Of a DNA stretch of 5,722 bases, positions 1-5,433 are shown piece by piece. Below the pieces are notes generated by a model. The model searched no databases. It saw only the letters and a program-made list of their open reading frames with translations, and was not told the DNA's origin. The first letter of the stretch is position 1; every line of letters begins with the position of its first letter. Both the position numbers and the translations under genes were made by a program. The DNA comes from Rhizobium sp. LCM 4573 (GTDB taxonomy: Bacteria > Pseudomonadota > Alphaproteobacteria > Rhizobiales > Rhizobiaceae): the NCBI RefSeq assembly GCF_001854865.1, contig NZ_MDDW01000002.1, positions 184,301 through 190,022 on the forward strand, given 5' to 3'.

Positions 1-1
1 G

Positions 2-766
2 AGCCGCCTGAAGATGATCGCGGTGACGGCGACGGGCTATGACGTGATCGACGTTGCCGCCGCCAAGGAGCGCGGCATCACCGTTTCGAACGTCCGCGGC
101 TATGCGGTCAACACCGTGCCGGAACATACTTTCGCGCTGATCTTCGCTCTGAGGCGCTCGATCGCGGGCTACCGGCAGGACGTGATCGCCGGCGAGTGGC
201 AGCGCGCCAACCAGTTCTGCTTCTTCAATCATCCGATCCGCGACCTTTCCGGCTCGGTGCTCGGCATTTTCGGGCGCGGCGCGCTCGGCAAATCGGTGGC
301 GCGGATCGGCGAGGCCTTCGGCATGAAACCGGTCTTCGCGGCCCGCAAGGATGCCGCCTCGATGGAGCCCGGCTACACGCCCTTCGACGAGGTTCTCGAA
401 ACGGCCGATATCATCACCCTGCACATGCCTCTGACGCCCGCGACGCGCGACCTGATCGGCATGCCGGAATTCCGCAGAATGAAACGAAAGCCACTCGTCA
501 TCAACACGGCGCGCGGCGGGCTGGTAAACGAGGCGGCTCTGGTGCAGGCGCTCGACGAAGGTCTGATCGCCGGAGCAGGTTTCGACGTGCTGACGAAGGA
601 GCCGCCGGAATCGGACAATCCTTTGCTGACGGTGCTGGAGCGTCCGAACGTGATCGTCACCCCGCATGTCGCCTGGGCAAGCGACGAGGCCATGCAGGCG
701 CTTTGGGCGCAGGTCGTCGGAAACGTCGAGAATTTCGAGAAAGGCAGTCCCTCCAACGTCCTGTGA
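2..766 (+). CDS. D-isomer-specific 2-hydroxyacid dehydrogenase, 5' partial (glycerate dehydrogenase / hydroxypyruvate reductase type)
   Basis: The reading frame is open from the left edge, so the true start lies outside the window; 254 residues are visible and roughly 60-65 are missing compared with the usual ~315-320. Numbered from the first visible codon, a Rossmann dinucleotide-binding motif GRGALG lies at 91-96. It is followed by the three catalytic residues of the family: Arg171 in NTARGG, Glu200 in DVLTKEPP and His222 in VTPHVAW. Such enzymes reversibly reduce 2-keto acids to D-2-hydroxy acids with NAD(P)H in the cytoplasm. At the end of the second beta strand the usual acidic residue that favours NAD is replaced by Ala-Arg-Lys (114-116), which suggests NADPH use. 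The segment around VNTVPEH and the overall pattern resemble glycerate dehydrogenase/hydroxypyruvate reductase. The exact substrate (hydroxypyruvate, glyoxylate or another 2-keto acid) cannot be fixed. The GNAT gene follows after 13 bases on the same strand. Confidence 0.93.
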   Translation, partial: SRLKMIAVTATGYDVIDVAAAKERGITVSNVRGYAVNTVPEHTFALIFALRRSIAGYRQDVIAGEWQRANQFCFFNHPIRDLSGSVLGIFGRGALGKSVARIGEAFGMKPVFAARKDAASMEPGYTPFDEVLETADIITLHMPLTPATRDLIGMPEFRRMKRKPLVINTARGGLVNEAALVQALDEGLIAGAGFDVLTKEPPESDNPLLTVLERPNVIVTPHVAWASDEAMQALWAQVVGNVENFEKGSPSNVL

Positions 767-767
767 G

Positions 768-772
768 AGGAG
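768..772 (+). promoter_or_regulatory. Shine-Dalgarno site of the GNAT gene
   Basis: AGGAG stands 7 bases before the ATG at 780, just after the dehydrogenase stop codon. It decides the start: the frame is open back to an ATG at 666, but that longer version would overlap the dehydrogenase by 100 bases and add 38 residues unlike GNAT sequence. Confidence 0.75.
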
Positions 773-779
773 CACGGAC

Positions 780-1625
780 ATGGAACAGACTTCGAATACG
801 AGCCGCCGCCTTCTTTCCGACTGTAGCCTGGAGGAAGCCGCCGCCGGTTTTACCGAGGGTTTCGCCGGCTATGTGGTGCCGGTGAACGTAAGGCCGGAAG
901 CGCTCCGCCTGCGCATCCAGCGAGAGGACATCGACCCGGATGCCAGCGAAGTCTTCTTCGACGGCGAAAAAGCCGCCGGCATCCTGCTCGTGGCAAGACG
1001 CGGCGACATCTCCCGCATCAGCGCGCTTGGTGTCGGTCCGTCGATCCGCGGCAGGGGGTTCGGGCGACAGGTGATGCTGGAAGCGATCGACGCGGCACGA
1101 AAACGTGGAGAGCGGAAGCTCGTGCTGGAAGTCATCAATTCCAACGAGCGCGCCGCGGCACTTTACAGGACCCTCGGCTTCGAAGTGACGCGGAAGCTGG
1201 TGGGCTTCGGCCGCAGCGGCAAGCTTGCCGCACCCGAGGCGGGACGAACCGTCGAGTGCGATATCGAGACGGCGGTGGACATGCTCCAGCGTTTCGCGGA
1301 TGCAAATCCAACCTGGCAGACCGATCCCCGCTGCTTCCGTGAAGAGAGGCCGCCGCTGAAGGGCTTCACCTTCGGCGGGAAGGCTGTGGCGCTGCTGGAC
1401 GACAGCGGCAAGGACGTGCGGCTTTACGGCCTCGCCGTCGATCCCGCGCATCGCCGGCAAGGCATGGGGCGGACACTGGCGGACGGGCTTGCCGGGCTCT
1501 ATTCCGGCCGCAAGCTCTATATCATCGAGAACCTGCCGGAAGGCCTCTTCGATCGCTTCATGCGCCGCACCGGCTGGCGCAAGAGCAGGCTGACCCAATC
1601 GGAAATGGCGCTCAACCTCGTTTAG
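780..1625 (+). CDS. Tandem-domain GNAT family N-acetyltransferase
   Basis: The product is a 281-residue cytoplasmic protein with two GNAT folds, predicted to move an acetyl group from acetyl-CoA to an amine. In the N-terminal domain (about residues 10-145) the acetyl-CoA pyrophosphate-binding motif A is SALGVGPSIRGRGFG (81-95, Q/RxxGxG type). It is followed by the typical motif B segment NSNERAAALYRTLGF (120-134). A second motif A, LAVDPAHRRQGMG, lies at 218-230 in a C-terminal domain (about 155-281) that ends in a degenerate GWRKSRLTQSEMAL strand. The N-terminal copy is the more complete one and probably the active one; the second may be structural or specific for the substrate. The start at 780 is set by a good ribosome binding site. 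The gene lies 13 bases after the dehydrogenase and is probably in one transcript with it. Its stop codon overlaps the stop of the convergent exonuclease gene. The substrate is unknown; small molecules, antibiotics or proteins are all possible. Confidence 0.88.
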   Translation: MEQTSNTSRRLLSDCSLEEAAAGFTEGFAGYVVPVNVRPEALRLRIQREDIDPDASEVFFDGEKAAGILLVARRGDISRISALGVGPSIRGRGFGRQVMLEAIDAARKRGERKLVLEVINSNERAAALYRTLGFEVTRKLVGFGRSGKLAAPEAGRTVECDIETAVDMLQRFADANPTWQTDPRCFREERPPLKGFTFGGKAVALLDDSGKDVRLYGLAVDPAHRRQGMGRTLADGLAGLYSGRKLYIIENLPEGLFDRFMRRTGWRKSRLTQSEMALNLV

Positions 1626-2398
1626 ACGCCGTCAATCTCGATCCAGACCGGCGCGTGATCGCTGGCACGATCCCGCCCGCGTATATGCCGATCGACGCCC
1701 GCGCTCCGCAGGTTCGGCGCGATCGACGGGCTGAGAAGCAGGTGATCGAGCCTCAGGCCCGCATTGCGGCCCCAGGCATTCCGGAAATAATCCCAGAACG
1801 TGTAGATGCGTTCATCCGGATGAAGCGTACGGATGGCATCGGTCCATCCCTGCGCAAGAAGCGTTGCGAAGACCGCGCGGACCTCCGGCCGGAACAACCC
1901 GTCATCCCGCCAGCGCTCCGGCGCATAGACATCGAGATCGGTCGGCATGATGTTGAAATCGCCGGCAAGCACCACAGGCGCGCCGGTTTCCAGAAGTCCG
2001 GCCGCATGGAGGCGAAAGCGTTCGAACCAGCGCAGCTTGTAATCGAACTTCGGACCCGGTGCCGGATTGCCGTTCGGCGCATAGAGGCAGGCGACGAGAA
2101 CGCCGCGCACCGCCGCCTCGATATAACGGCTGTGGCTGTCTTCGGGATCGCCGGCAAGCCCCCGGCGAGTTTCAATCGGATCGGCATCGCGGGCAAGGAT
2201 CGCAACACCGTTCCAGCTTTTCTGTCCATGCCAGACAGCGCCGTAGCCCGCCTTGTCGATCGCCGCGGCGGGAAACTTCTCCCGCGGCGCCTTCAATTCC
2301 TGCAAACAGACGACATCCGGCCTTGCCTCCTCCAGCCATTCGAGCAGGAGACCGAGGCGGCCGTTGACGCCGTTCACGTTGAAGGTCGCGATCTTCAT
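1622..2398 (-). CDS. xthA: Exodeoxyribonuclease III (AP endonuclease, XthA family)
   Basis: The 258-residue product belongs to the exonuclease-endonuclease-phosphatase superfamily. In base excision repair it cleaves DNA 5' of abasic sites, removes 3'-blocking groups and degrades 3' ends in duplex DNA, using Mg2+. Every expected active-site element is visible: Asn7 in FNVNG, Glu34 in CLQELK, Tyr106 in YAPNG, Asp147 and Asn149 in LAGDFN, Asp218 in RLDHLL, and Asp247-His248 in RASDHAPVW. FWDYFRNAWGRNAGLRLDH (201-219) is the family's DNA-binding and catalytic segment. Length is close to the E. coli enzyme (268). The start at 2398 (MKIATFNVNG) puts Asn7 and Glu34 at the same numbers as in E. coli. 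The frame stays open 25 codons further upstream, but that part resembles no known N-terminus. A moderate ribosome binding site (GGGGCGAGG) precedes the start. The gene is divergent from the carrier-protein operon and convergent with the GNAT gene. Rhizobia often carry more than one xth paralogue, so this need not be the only copy. Confidence 0.96.
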   Translation of the reverse strand: MKIATFNVNGVNGRLGLLLEWLEEARPDVVCLQELKAPREKFPAAAIDKAGYGAVWHGQKSWNGVAILARDADPIETRRGLAGDPEDSHSRYIEAAVRGVLVACLYAPNGNPAPGPKFDYKLRWFERFRLHAAGLLETGAPVVLAGDFNIMPTDLDVYAPERWRDDGLFRPEVRAVFATLLAQGWTDAIRTLHPDERIYTFWDYFRNAWGRNAGLRLDHLLLSPSIAPNLRSAGVDRHIRGRDRASDHAPVWIEIDGV

Positions 2399-2441
2399 GC
2401 CTCGCCCCGGTTGCCTAAATCCGCGAAACAACGCGCGGGAG

Positions 2442-2461
2442 CGGTTTTGGATGCAAAATCG
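2442..2461. repeat. Short inverted repeat (8-bp arms, 4-base loop)
   Basis: CGGTTTTG (2442-2449) and CAAAATCG (2454-2461) pair over 8 positions around the loop GATG, with one G-T wobble (2444 with 2459) in the plus-strand transcript. On the minus strand the wobble becomes an A-C mismatch. No T-run follows, so it is not a classic terminator. It lies 43 bases upstream of the xthA start and may be an operator half-site or a remnant of a rhizobial palindromic intergenic element. Confidence 0.4.
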
Positions 2462-2535
2462 GGATTCCCTCAAAACAAACGGGATGGATTAGCGAAAGAT
2501 TCAGGAGTGTCGCCGAAGATGCACACAGTAAAAAG

Positions 2536-2577
2536 CCGCGCATGTATTCGCCGCTTCACCGGCATGAGCATGCGCGG
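2536..2577 (+). repeat. Nested inverted repeat in the leader of the carrier-protein gene
   Basis: CCGCGCATG (2536-2544) and CATGCGCGG (2569-2577) are perfect 9-bp inverted arms separated by 24 bases. Inside that spacer a second pair, GCCG (2550-2553) and CGGC (2560-2563), encloses the loop CTTCAC. The element ends 12 bases before the ribosome binding site of the gene at 2605. It could fold in a leader RNA or serve as a dyad operator. It is not followed by a T-run, so it is not a standard intrinsic terminator. Confidence 0.6.
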
Positions 2578-2604
2578 ACGATTTCTTCTGGAGAGGACTG
2601 TTCG

Positions 2605-2862
2605 ATGACCGAACGCTTTGAAGCCGCCGTGCGCGAATTCATCGCCGAGAATTTCCTGTTTCGCGCCGATGCGGAGGTTTCCAACAGCCAGTCGCTGCTG
2701 GAAAGCGGCGTGATCGACTCCACCGGCGTCCTCGAACTCATCGCCTTCCTGGAAACGACCTATGGCATCACGATCGCCGATGAGGAGATCATTCCGGAAA
2801 ATCTCGACAGCATCGACAGCATGACCGGCTATCTGGCGTCCAAGCTGCCCGCCGCAGCCTGA
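2605..2862 (+). CDS. Stand-alone acyl carrier protein
   Basis: The product is a small acidic protein of 85 residues, the usual length for a free-standing acyl or peptidyl carrier protein. The phosphopantetheine attachment site is Ser39 in LLESGVIDSTGVLEL (31-45), with Thr in the position that is Leu in the classic DSL motif of fatty-acid AcpP. The helical LIAFLETTYGITI (45-57) and the IIPENLDSIDSM stretch (62-73) fit helices II and III of the carrier fold. The start at 2605 is supported by GGAGAGGA (2590-2597), 7 bases upstream. The frame stays open back to an ATG at 2542, but that start lies inside the inverted repeat and has no ribosome binding site. It is the first gene of a three-gene operon, 23 bases before an AMP-forming ligase that is the likely loading enzyme. 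The divergence from fatty-acid ACP and the partner ligase argue for a specialised pathway, comparable in logic to DltC with DltA. It needs a phosphopantetheinyl transferase encoded elsewhere. Confidence 0.92.
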   Translation: MTERFEAAVREFIAENFLFRADAEVSNSQSLLESGVIDSTGVLELIAFLETTYGITIADEEIIPENLDSIDSMTGYLASKLPAAA

Positions 2863-2885
2863 CCTTCGAAAACGGTGGCCGGGCG

Positions 2886-4436
2886 ATGCGCATAGAGGCA
2901 AGGCTCAGGGACAGTGCCCGGCGCTTCGGCGGCAAGACCGCGCTGGTGGCTGGCGGCAGACGGCTGACCTATGCCGAACTGGACCAGGTTTCCGACCGCT
3001 TCGCCCGCAGCCTCATCGATCTCGGCATCCGTCCGGGTGAGCGCATCCTCATGCTGCTGGAAAACGGGCACGAGGCGGTGGTGACCTTCTTCGCCGCCTG
3101 GAAAGCCGGTGCGGTCCCCTGCCCGCTTCATCCGACGATCAAGGCCGAGAAGCTCGCCGCAATCCTCGACAGTACCGAAGCATCGGTAATCATCACGCAG
3201 ACGCGTGTCGTTGCCACGACAGAGGCGGCGCTTGACCTCGCCAGGACGAGGCCCGTCGTCATCGTTGCCGGTGCTGAGGTGCTGCCGGATGGCGTGTTGC
3301 GTTACGAAGCCCTGCTGGCGGAAAGCGCATCGGCAGACCTGCCGCCCCTGGAGGACGAGGAAGCGCTGGCGCTCCTGATCCATACGTCCGGCTCGACGGG
3401 GCAGCCCAAAGGGGTGATGCTGACCCATGCCAACGTGGAGGCCGCCTGCCTTTCGATCTGCGGCTATCTAGGCAATACCGCCGACGATATCGTCTTGAGC
3501 GTGCTGCCGCTTTCTTTCGGCTACGGCATCACGCAGATCGTGACCATGGCCATGGCGGGCGGCACGCTGGTCTTGGAAAAGAGCTTCGCCTTCCCCATGA
3601 AGATCCTGGAGCGCTTGACCGAGGAACAGGCGACCGGCTTTCCGCTGGTGCCGTCGATGGCGGCGCTGATCACCGGCATCAAGGACCTGGAACCCGGTTT
3701 CCTGCCGCATCTGCGTTATATCACCAGCGCGGCCGCCGCCATGCCGCCGGCCTTTAGCGAACGGCTGCGACACCTGCTTCCGGATGCGCAGCTTTTCCTG
3801 ATGTACGGCCAGACGGAATGCCTGCGCGGCACCTACCTGCCGCCGGAGGAAATCGCCCGCCGGCCGCTTTCGGTGGGCAAGGCCATTCCCGGCACGCGGG
3901 CCTTCGTGGTGGACGAGGACGGGCTTCCCGTACCTCCGGGCACGATCGGCGAGCTCGTCATCGAGGGGCCGCATGTGATGCCCGGCTATTGGGGCGACGA
4001 GCTTTCGAGCATCCTCAATCTTTCGCCGGCGGCGAATGGACGGCGGCTCCATACCGGCGATCTCTTCCGCGAGGACAGCGACGGCTTTCTATATTTCGTC
4101 AGCCGCCGCGACGACATCATCAAGACACGCGGCGAAAAGGTGAGTCCGCAGGAGGTGGAGCGCGCGCTTTACACCCTGCCGGGTATTCGCGAGGCGGCGG
4201 TCGGCGGCATCGAGGACCCGTTCCTCGGCCAGGCGATCCGCGCCTATGTAGTGCTCGAAGACGATGCCTTGCTCAGCGAACGCGAGATCATCCGCCACTG
4301 TGCCCGCCAGCTTGAAGATTACATGGTACCGAAGAGCGTCGAATTCCGCGACGCCCTGCCGAGGACCACGACCGGGAAAATCCGCCTCAACGCCCAAGAC
4401 GCCAACGGAACGACATTACGGGGGAATGCCGCATGA
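2886..4436 (+). CDS. AMP-forming acyl/aminoacyl ligase (ANL superfamily), probable carrier-protein loading enzyme
   Basis: The 516-residue product is full length for an acyl-CoA synthetase/adenylation enzyme. It should activate a carboxylate with ATP to an acyl-AMP and pass it to a thiol, here most likely the phosphopantetheine of the preceding carrier protein. The core motifs occur in order: the phosphate-binding loop TSGSTGQPKGV (167-177), MYGQTE (306-311), the ATP-ribose motif HTGDL (389-393), the hinge and A8 region RRDDIIKTRGEKVSPQEVE (407-425), and PRTTTGKI (492-499) with catalytic Lys498. No key residue is missing. The start at 2886 has only a weak ribosome binding site (GGTGG at 2874-2878), and translation may depend partly on ribosomes finishing the carrier-protein gene. 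The last codons overlap the NadE-like gene by ATGA. The closest family resemblance I recall is to carrier-protein-linked ligases such as those of exosortase-associated clusters; no exosortase is visible here. The acid substrate cannot be read from the sequence. Confidence 0.93.
   Translation: MRIEARLRDSARRFGGKTALVAGGRRLTYAELDQVSDRFARSLIDLGIRPGERILMLLENGHEAVVTFFAAWKAGAVPCPLHPTIKAEKLAAILDSTEASVIITQTRVVATTEAALDLARTRPVVIVAGAEVLPDGVLRYEALLAESASADLPPLEDEEALALLIHTSGSTGQPKGVMLTHANVEAACLSICGYLGNTADDIVLSVLPLSFGYGITQIVTMAMAGGTLVLEKSFAFPMKILERLTEEQATGFPLVPSMAALITGIKDLEPGFLPHLRYITSAAAAMPPAFSERLRHLLPDAQLFLMYGQTECLRGTYLPPEEIARRPLSVGKAIPGTRAFVVDEDGLPVPPGTIGELVIEGPHVMPGYWGDELSSILNLSPAANGRRLHTGDLFREDSDGFLYFVSRRDDIIKTRGEKVSPQEVERALYTLPGIREAAVGGIEDPFLGQAIRAYVVLEDDALLSEREIIRHCARQLEDYMVPKSVEFRDALPRTTTGKIRLNAQDANGTTLRGNAA
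4420..4426 (+). promoter_or_regulatory. Shine-Dalgarno site of the NadE-like gene inside the ligase gene
   Basis: GGGGGAA lies within the last codons of the ligase, 6 bases before ATG 4433 and 9 bases before the in-frame ATG 4436. Either ATG is usable; both give nearly the same protein (332 or 331 residues). With the ATGA overlap this indicates translational coupling. Confidence 0.6.
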
Positions 4437-5431
4437 TGGGAAATGTGAAGCTTGCCGTGAAGGCGGAAGATTTTTCGGCCGATACGCTGAAGCTCGATGC
4501 GGAAGCGGAGATCGAGCGCATCTGCGGCTGGATCCGGGAAACCGTGCTGAAAGGGCTCCGCAAGCGCGGCGTCGTGCTCGGCCTTTCCGGCGGCATCGAT
4601 TCCAGCGTCACGGCGGCGCTTTGCGCCCGCGCGCTCGGCCCCGGCAAGGTGACCGGCATCTTCATGCCGGAGCATGATTCCGATCCGGAGAGCCTTCGGC
4701 TCGGCCGTGCGCTTGCCGAAGCCGTCGGCATCGAGACCGTGCTGGAGGATATCGGCCCCGCGCTCGCCGCCGCCGGCTGCTATGCCCGCCGTGACGGCTT
4801 CATCCGACAGGTGGTGCCGGAATTCGGCGAAGGCTGGGGCTGCAAGGTCGTTCTGGAGGACGCGCTCGCGGGCCGCGGCTACAACATCTCCTGGCTGGTG
4901 GTCGCCAATCCGGCCGGCGAACAGAGCCGCCACCGCATGCCGCTCGATGTCTATCTCGGCATGATCGCGGCCGCCAACATGAAGCAGCGGAGCCGCAAGC
5001 AGATCGAATACTATCACGCCGACCGGCTGAACTTCGCCGTCGCCGGCACGCCGAACCGGCTGGAATACGACCAGGGCTTCTTCGTCAAGAACGGCGACGG
5101 TGCGGCTGATTTCAAGCCGATCGCGCATCTCTACAAGAGCCAGGTCTACCAGCTTGCCGAGGCGCTGGGCGTGCCCGCCGAGATCCGCAGCCGCCCTCCG
5201 ACGACCGATACCTGGTCTCTGCCGCAGGGTCAGGACGAGTATTATTTCTCGCTTTCCTACGACCGCATGGATCTCTGCCTTTACGGCCTCGATAATGGCG
5301 TTTCCCGCGAAGCGGTCGGCCTCGCCGCCGGGCTTACGCCCGAGCAGGTGGATGCCGTGTGGCGCAACATCGCTTCGAAGCGCAAGGTCGCCGAGTACCT
5401 GCACAGCCCGGCGGTGACCATGCTCGGCTGA
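4433..5431 (+). CDS. nadE: NadE-family NAD(+) synthetase-like ATP-pyrophosphatase, no glutaminase domain
   Basis: The 332-residue product has the N-type ATP-pyrophosphatase fold. NadE adenylates the nicotinate carboxylate of deamido-NAD and amidates it to NAD. The PP-loop LGLSGGIDSSV (49-59) is intact. Also conserved are GTPNRLEYDQGFFVKNGDGAADFKPI (205-230, the family's deamido-NAD-binding signature, with Lys219, Asp222 and Asp226), LYKSQV (233-238), RPPTTD (254-259), QGQDE (265-269) and SYDRMD (275-280). Ammonia-dependent NadE proteins are about 275 residues. The extra length here is mostly between residues 112 and 183, where a long insert rich in Gly, Trp and Arg replaces the short usual linker. 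There is no nitrilase-type glutaminase domain, unlike the glutamine-dependent NadE typical of alphaproteobacteria. It overlaps the ligase by ATGA and is the last gene of the operon. It may be a true ammonia-dependent NadE paralogue or an amide-forming enzyme for the pathway product; the sequence alone does not decide. The symbol reflects family, not proven function. Confidence 0.85.
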   Translation: MMGNVKLAVKAEDFSADTLKLDAEAEIERICGWIRETVLKGLRKRGVVLGLSGGIDSSVTAALCARALGPGKVTGIFMPEHDSDPESLRLGRALAEAVGIETVLEDIGPALAAAGCYARRDGFIRQVVPEFGEGWGCKVVLEDALAGRGYNISWLVVANPAGEQSRHRMPLDVYLGMIAAANMKQRSRKQIEYYHADRLNFAVAGTPNRLEYDQGFFVKNGDGAADFKPIAHLYKSQVYQLAEALGVPAEIRSRPPTTDTWSLPQGQDEYYFSLSYDRMDLCLYGLDNGVSREAVGLAAGLTPEQVDAVWRNIASKRKVAEYLHSPAVTMLG

Positions 5432-5433
5432 GA

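Larger units (their letters stand above)
2399..2604. promoter_or_regulatory. Divergent intergenic region between xthA and the carrier-protein operon
   Basis: These 206 bases separate two divergently transcribed units, so each must have its promoter here or very near. The stretch is noticeably more AT-rich in its middle (about 2440-2535) than the coding DNA on either side, as expected for promoters. I could not identify a convincing -35/-10 pair on either strand. Two inverted repeats are present and listed separately. No gene or small ORF with a credible start was seen. Confidence 0.4.

Noticed and set aside
666..779. Longer start for the GNAT gene at 666
   Set aside because: It would overlap the dehydrogenase by 100 bases and add an Arg/Ser-rich segment, while a good ribosome binding site stands before 780.
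657..1598. A 313-codon minus-strand open frame opposite the GNAT gene
   Set aside because: It covers the GNAT domains in antisense and has no recognisable motif.
2399..2473. 25-codon N-terminal extension of xthA
   Set aside because: The extension is unlike the family, and the start at 2398 places Asn7 and Glu34 at their standard positions.
2536..2590. Intrinsic terminator at the nested inverted repeat
   Set aside because: The stem is followed by ACGATTTCTTCTG, not a run of T, and it lies directly before the ribosome binding site of a real gene.
1655..2608. A 317-codon plus-strand open frame opposite xthA
   Set aside because: It lies antisense to an exonuclease with every catalytic residue, has no ribosome binding site or family motif, and would run into the carrier-protein start.
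2886..4436. Assignment of the ligase to an exosortase/PEP-CTERM cluster or to D-alanine loading
   Set aside because: The resemblance is at superfamily level only; no exosortase, PEP-CTERM protein, DltB or DltD gene is in the window, so no substrate is claimed.
4319..5404. A 361-codon minus-strand open frame opposite the NadE-like gene
   Set aside because: It is the antisense shadow of a gene with clear NadE motifs. Its translation is His/Arg/Ala-rich low-complexity sequence without recognisable domains, as expected in GC-rich DNA.
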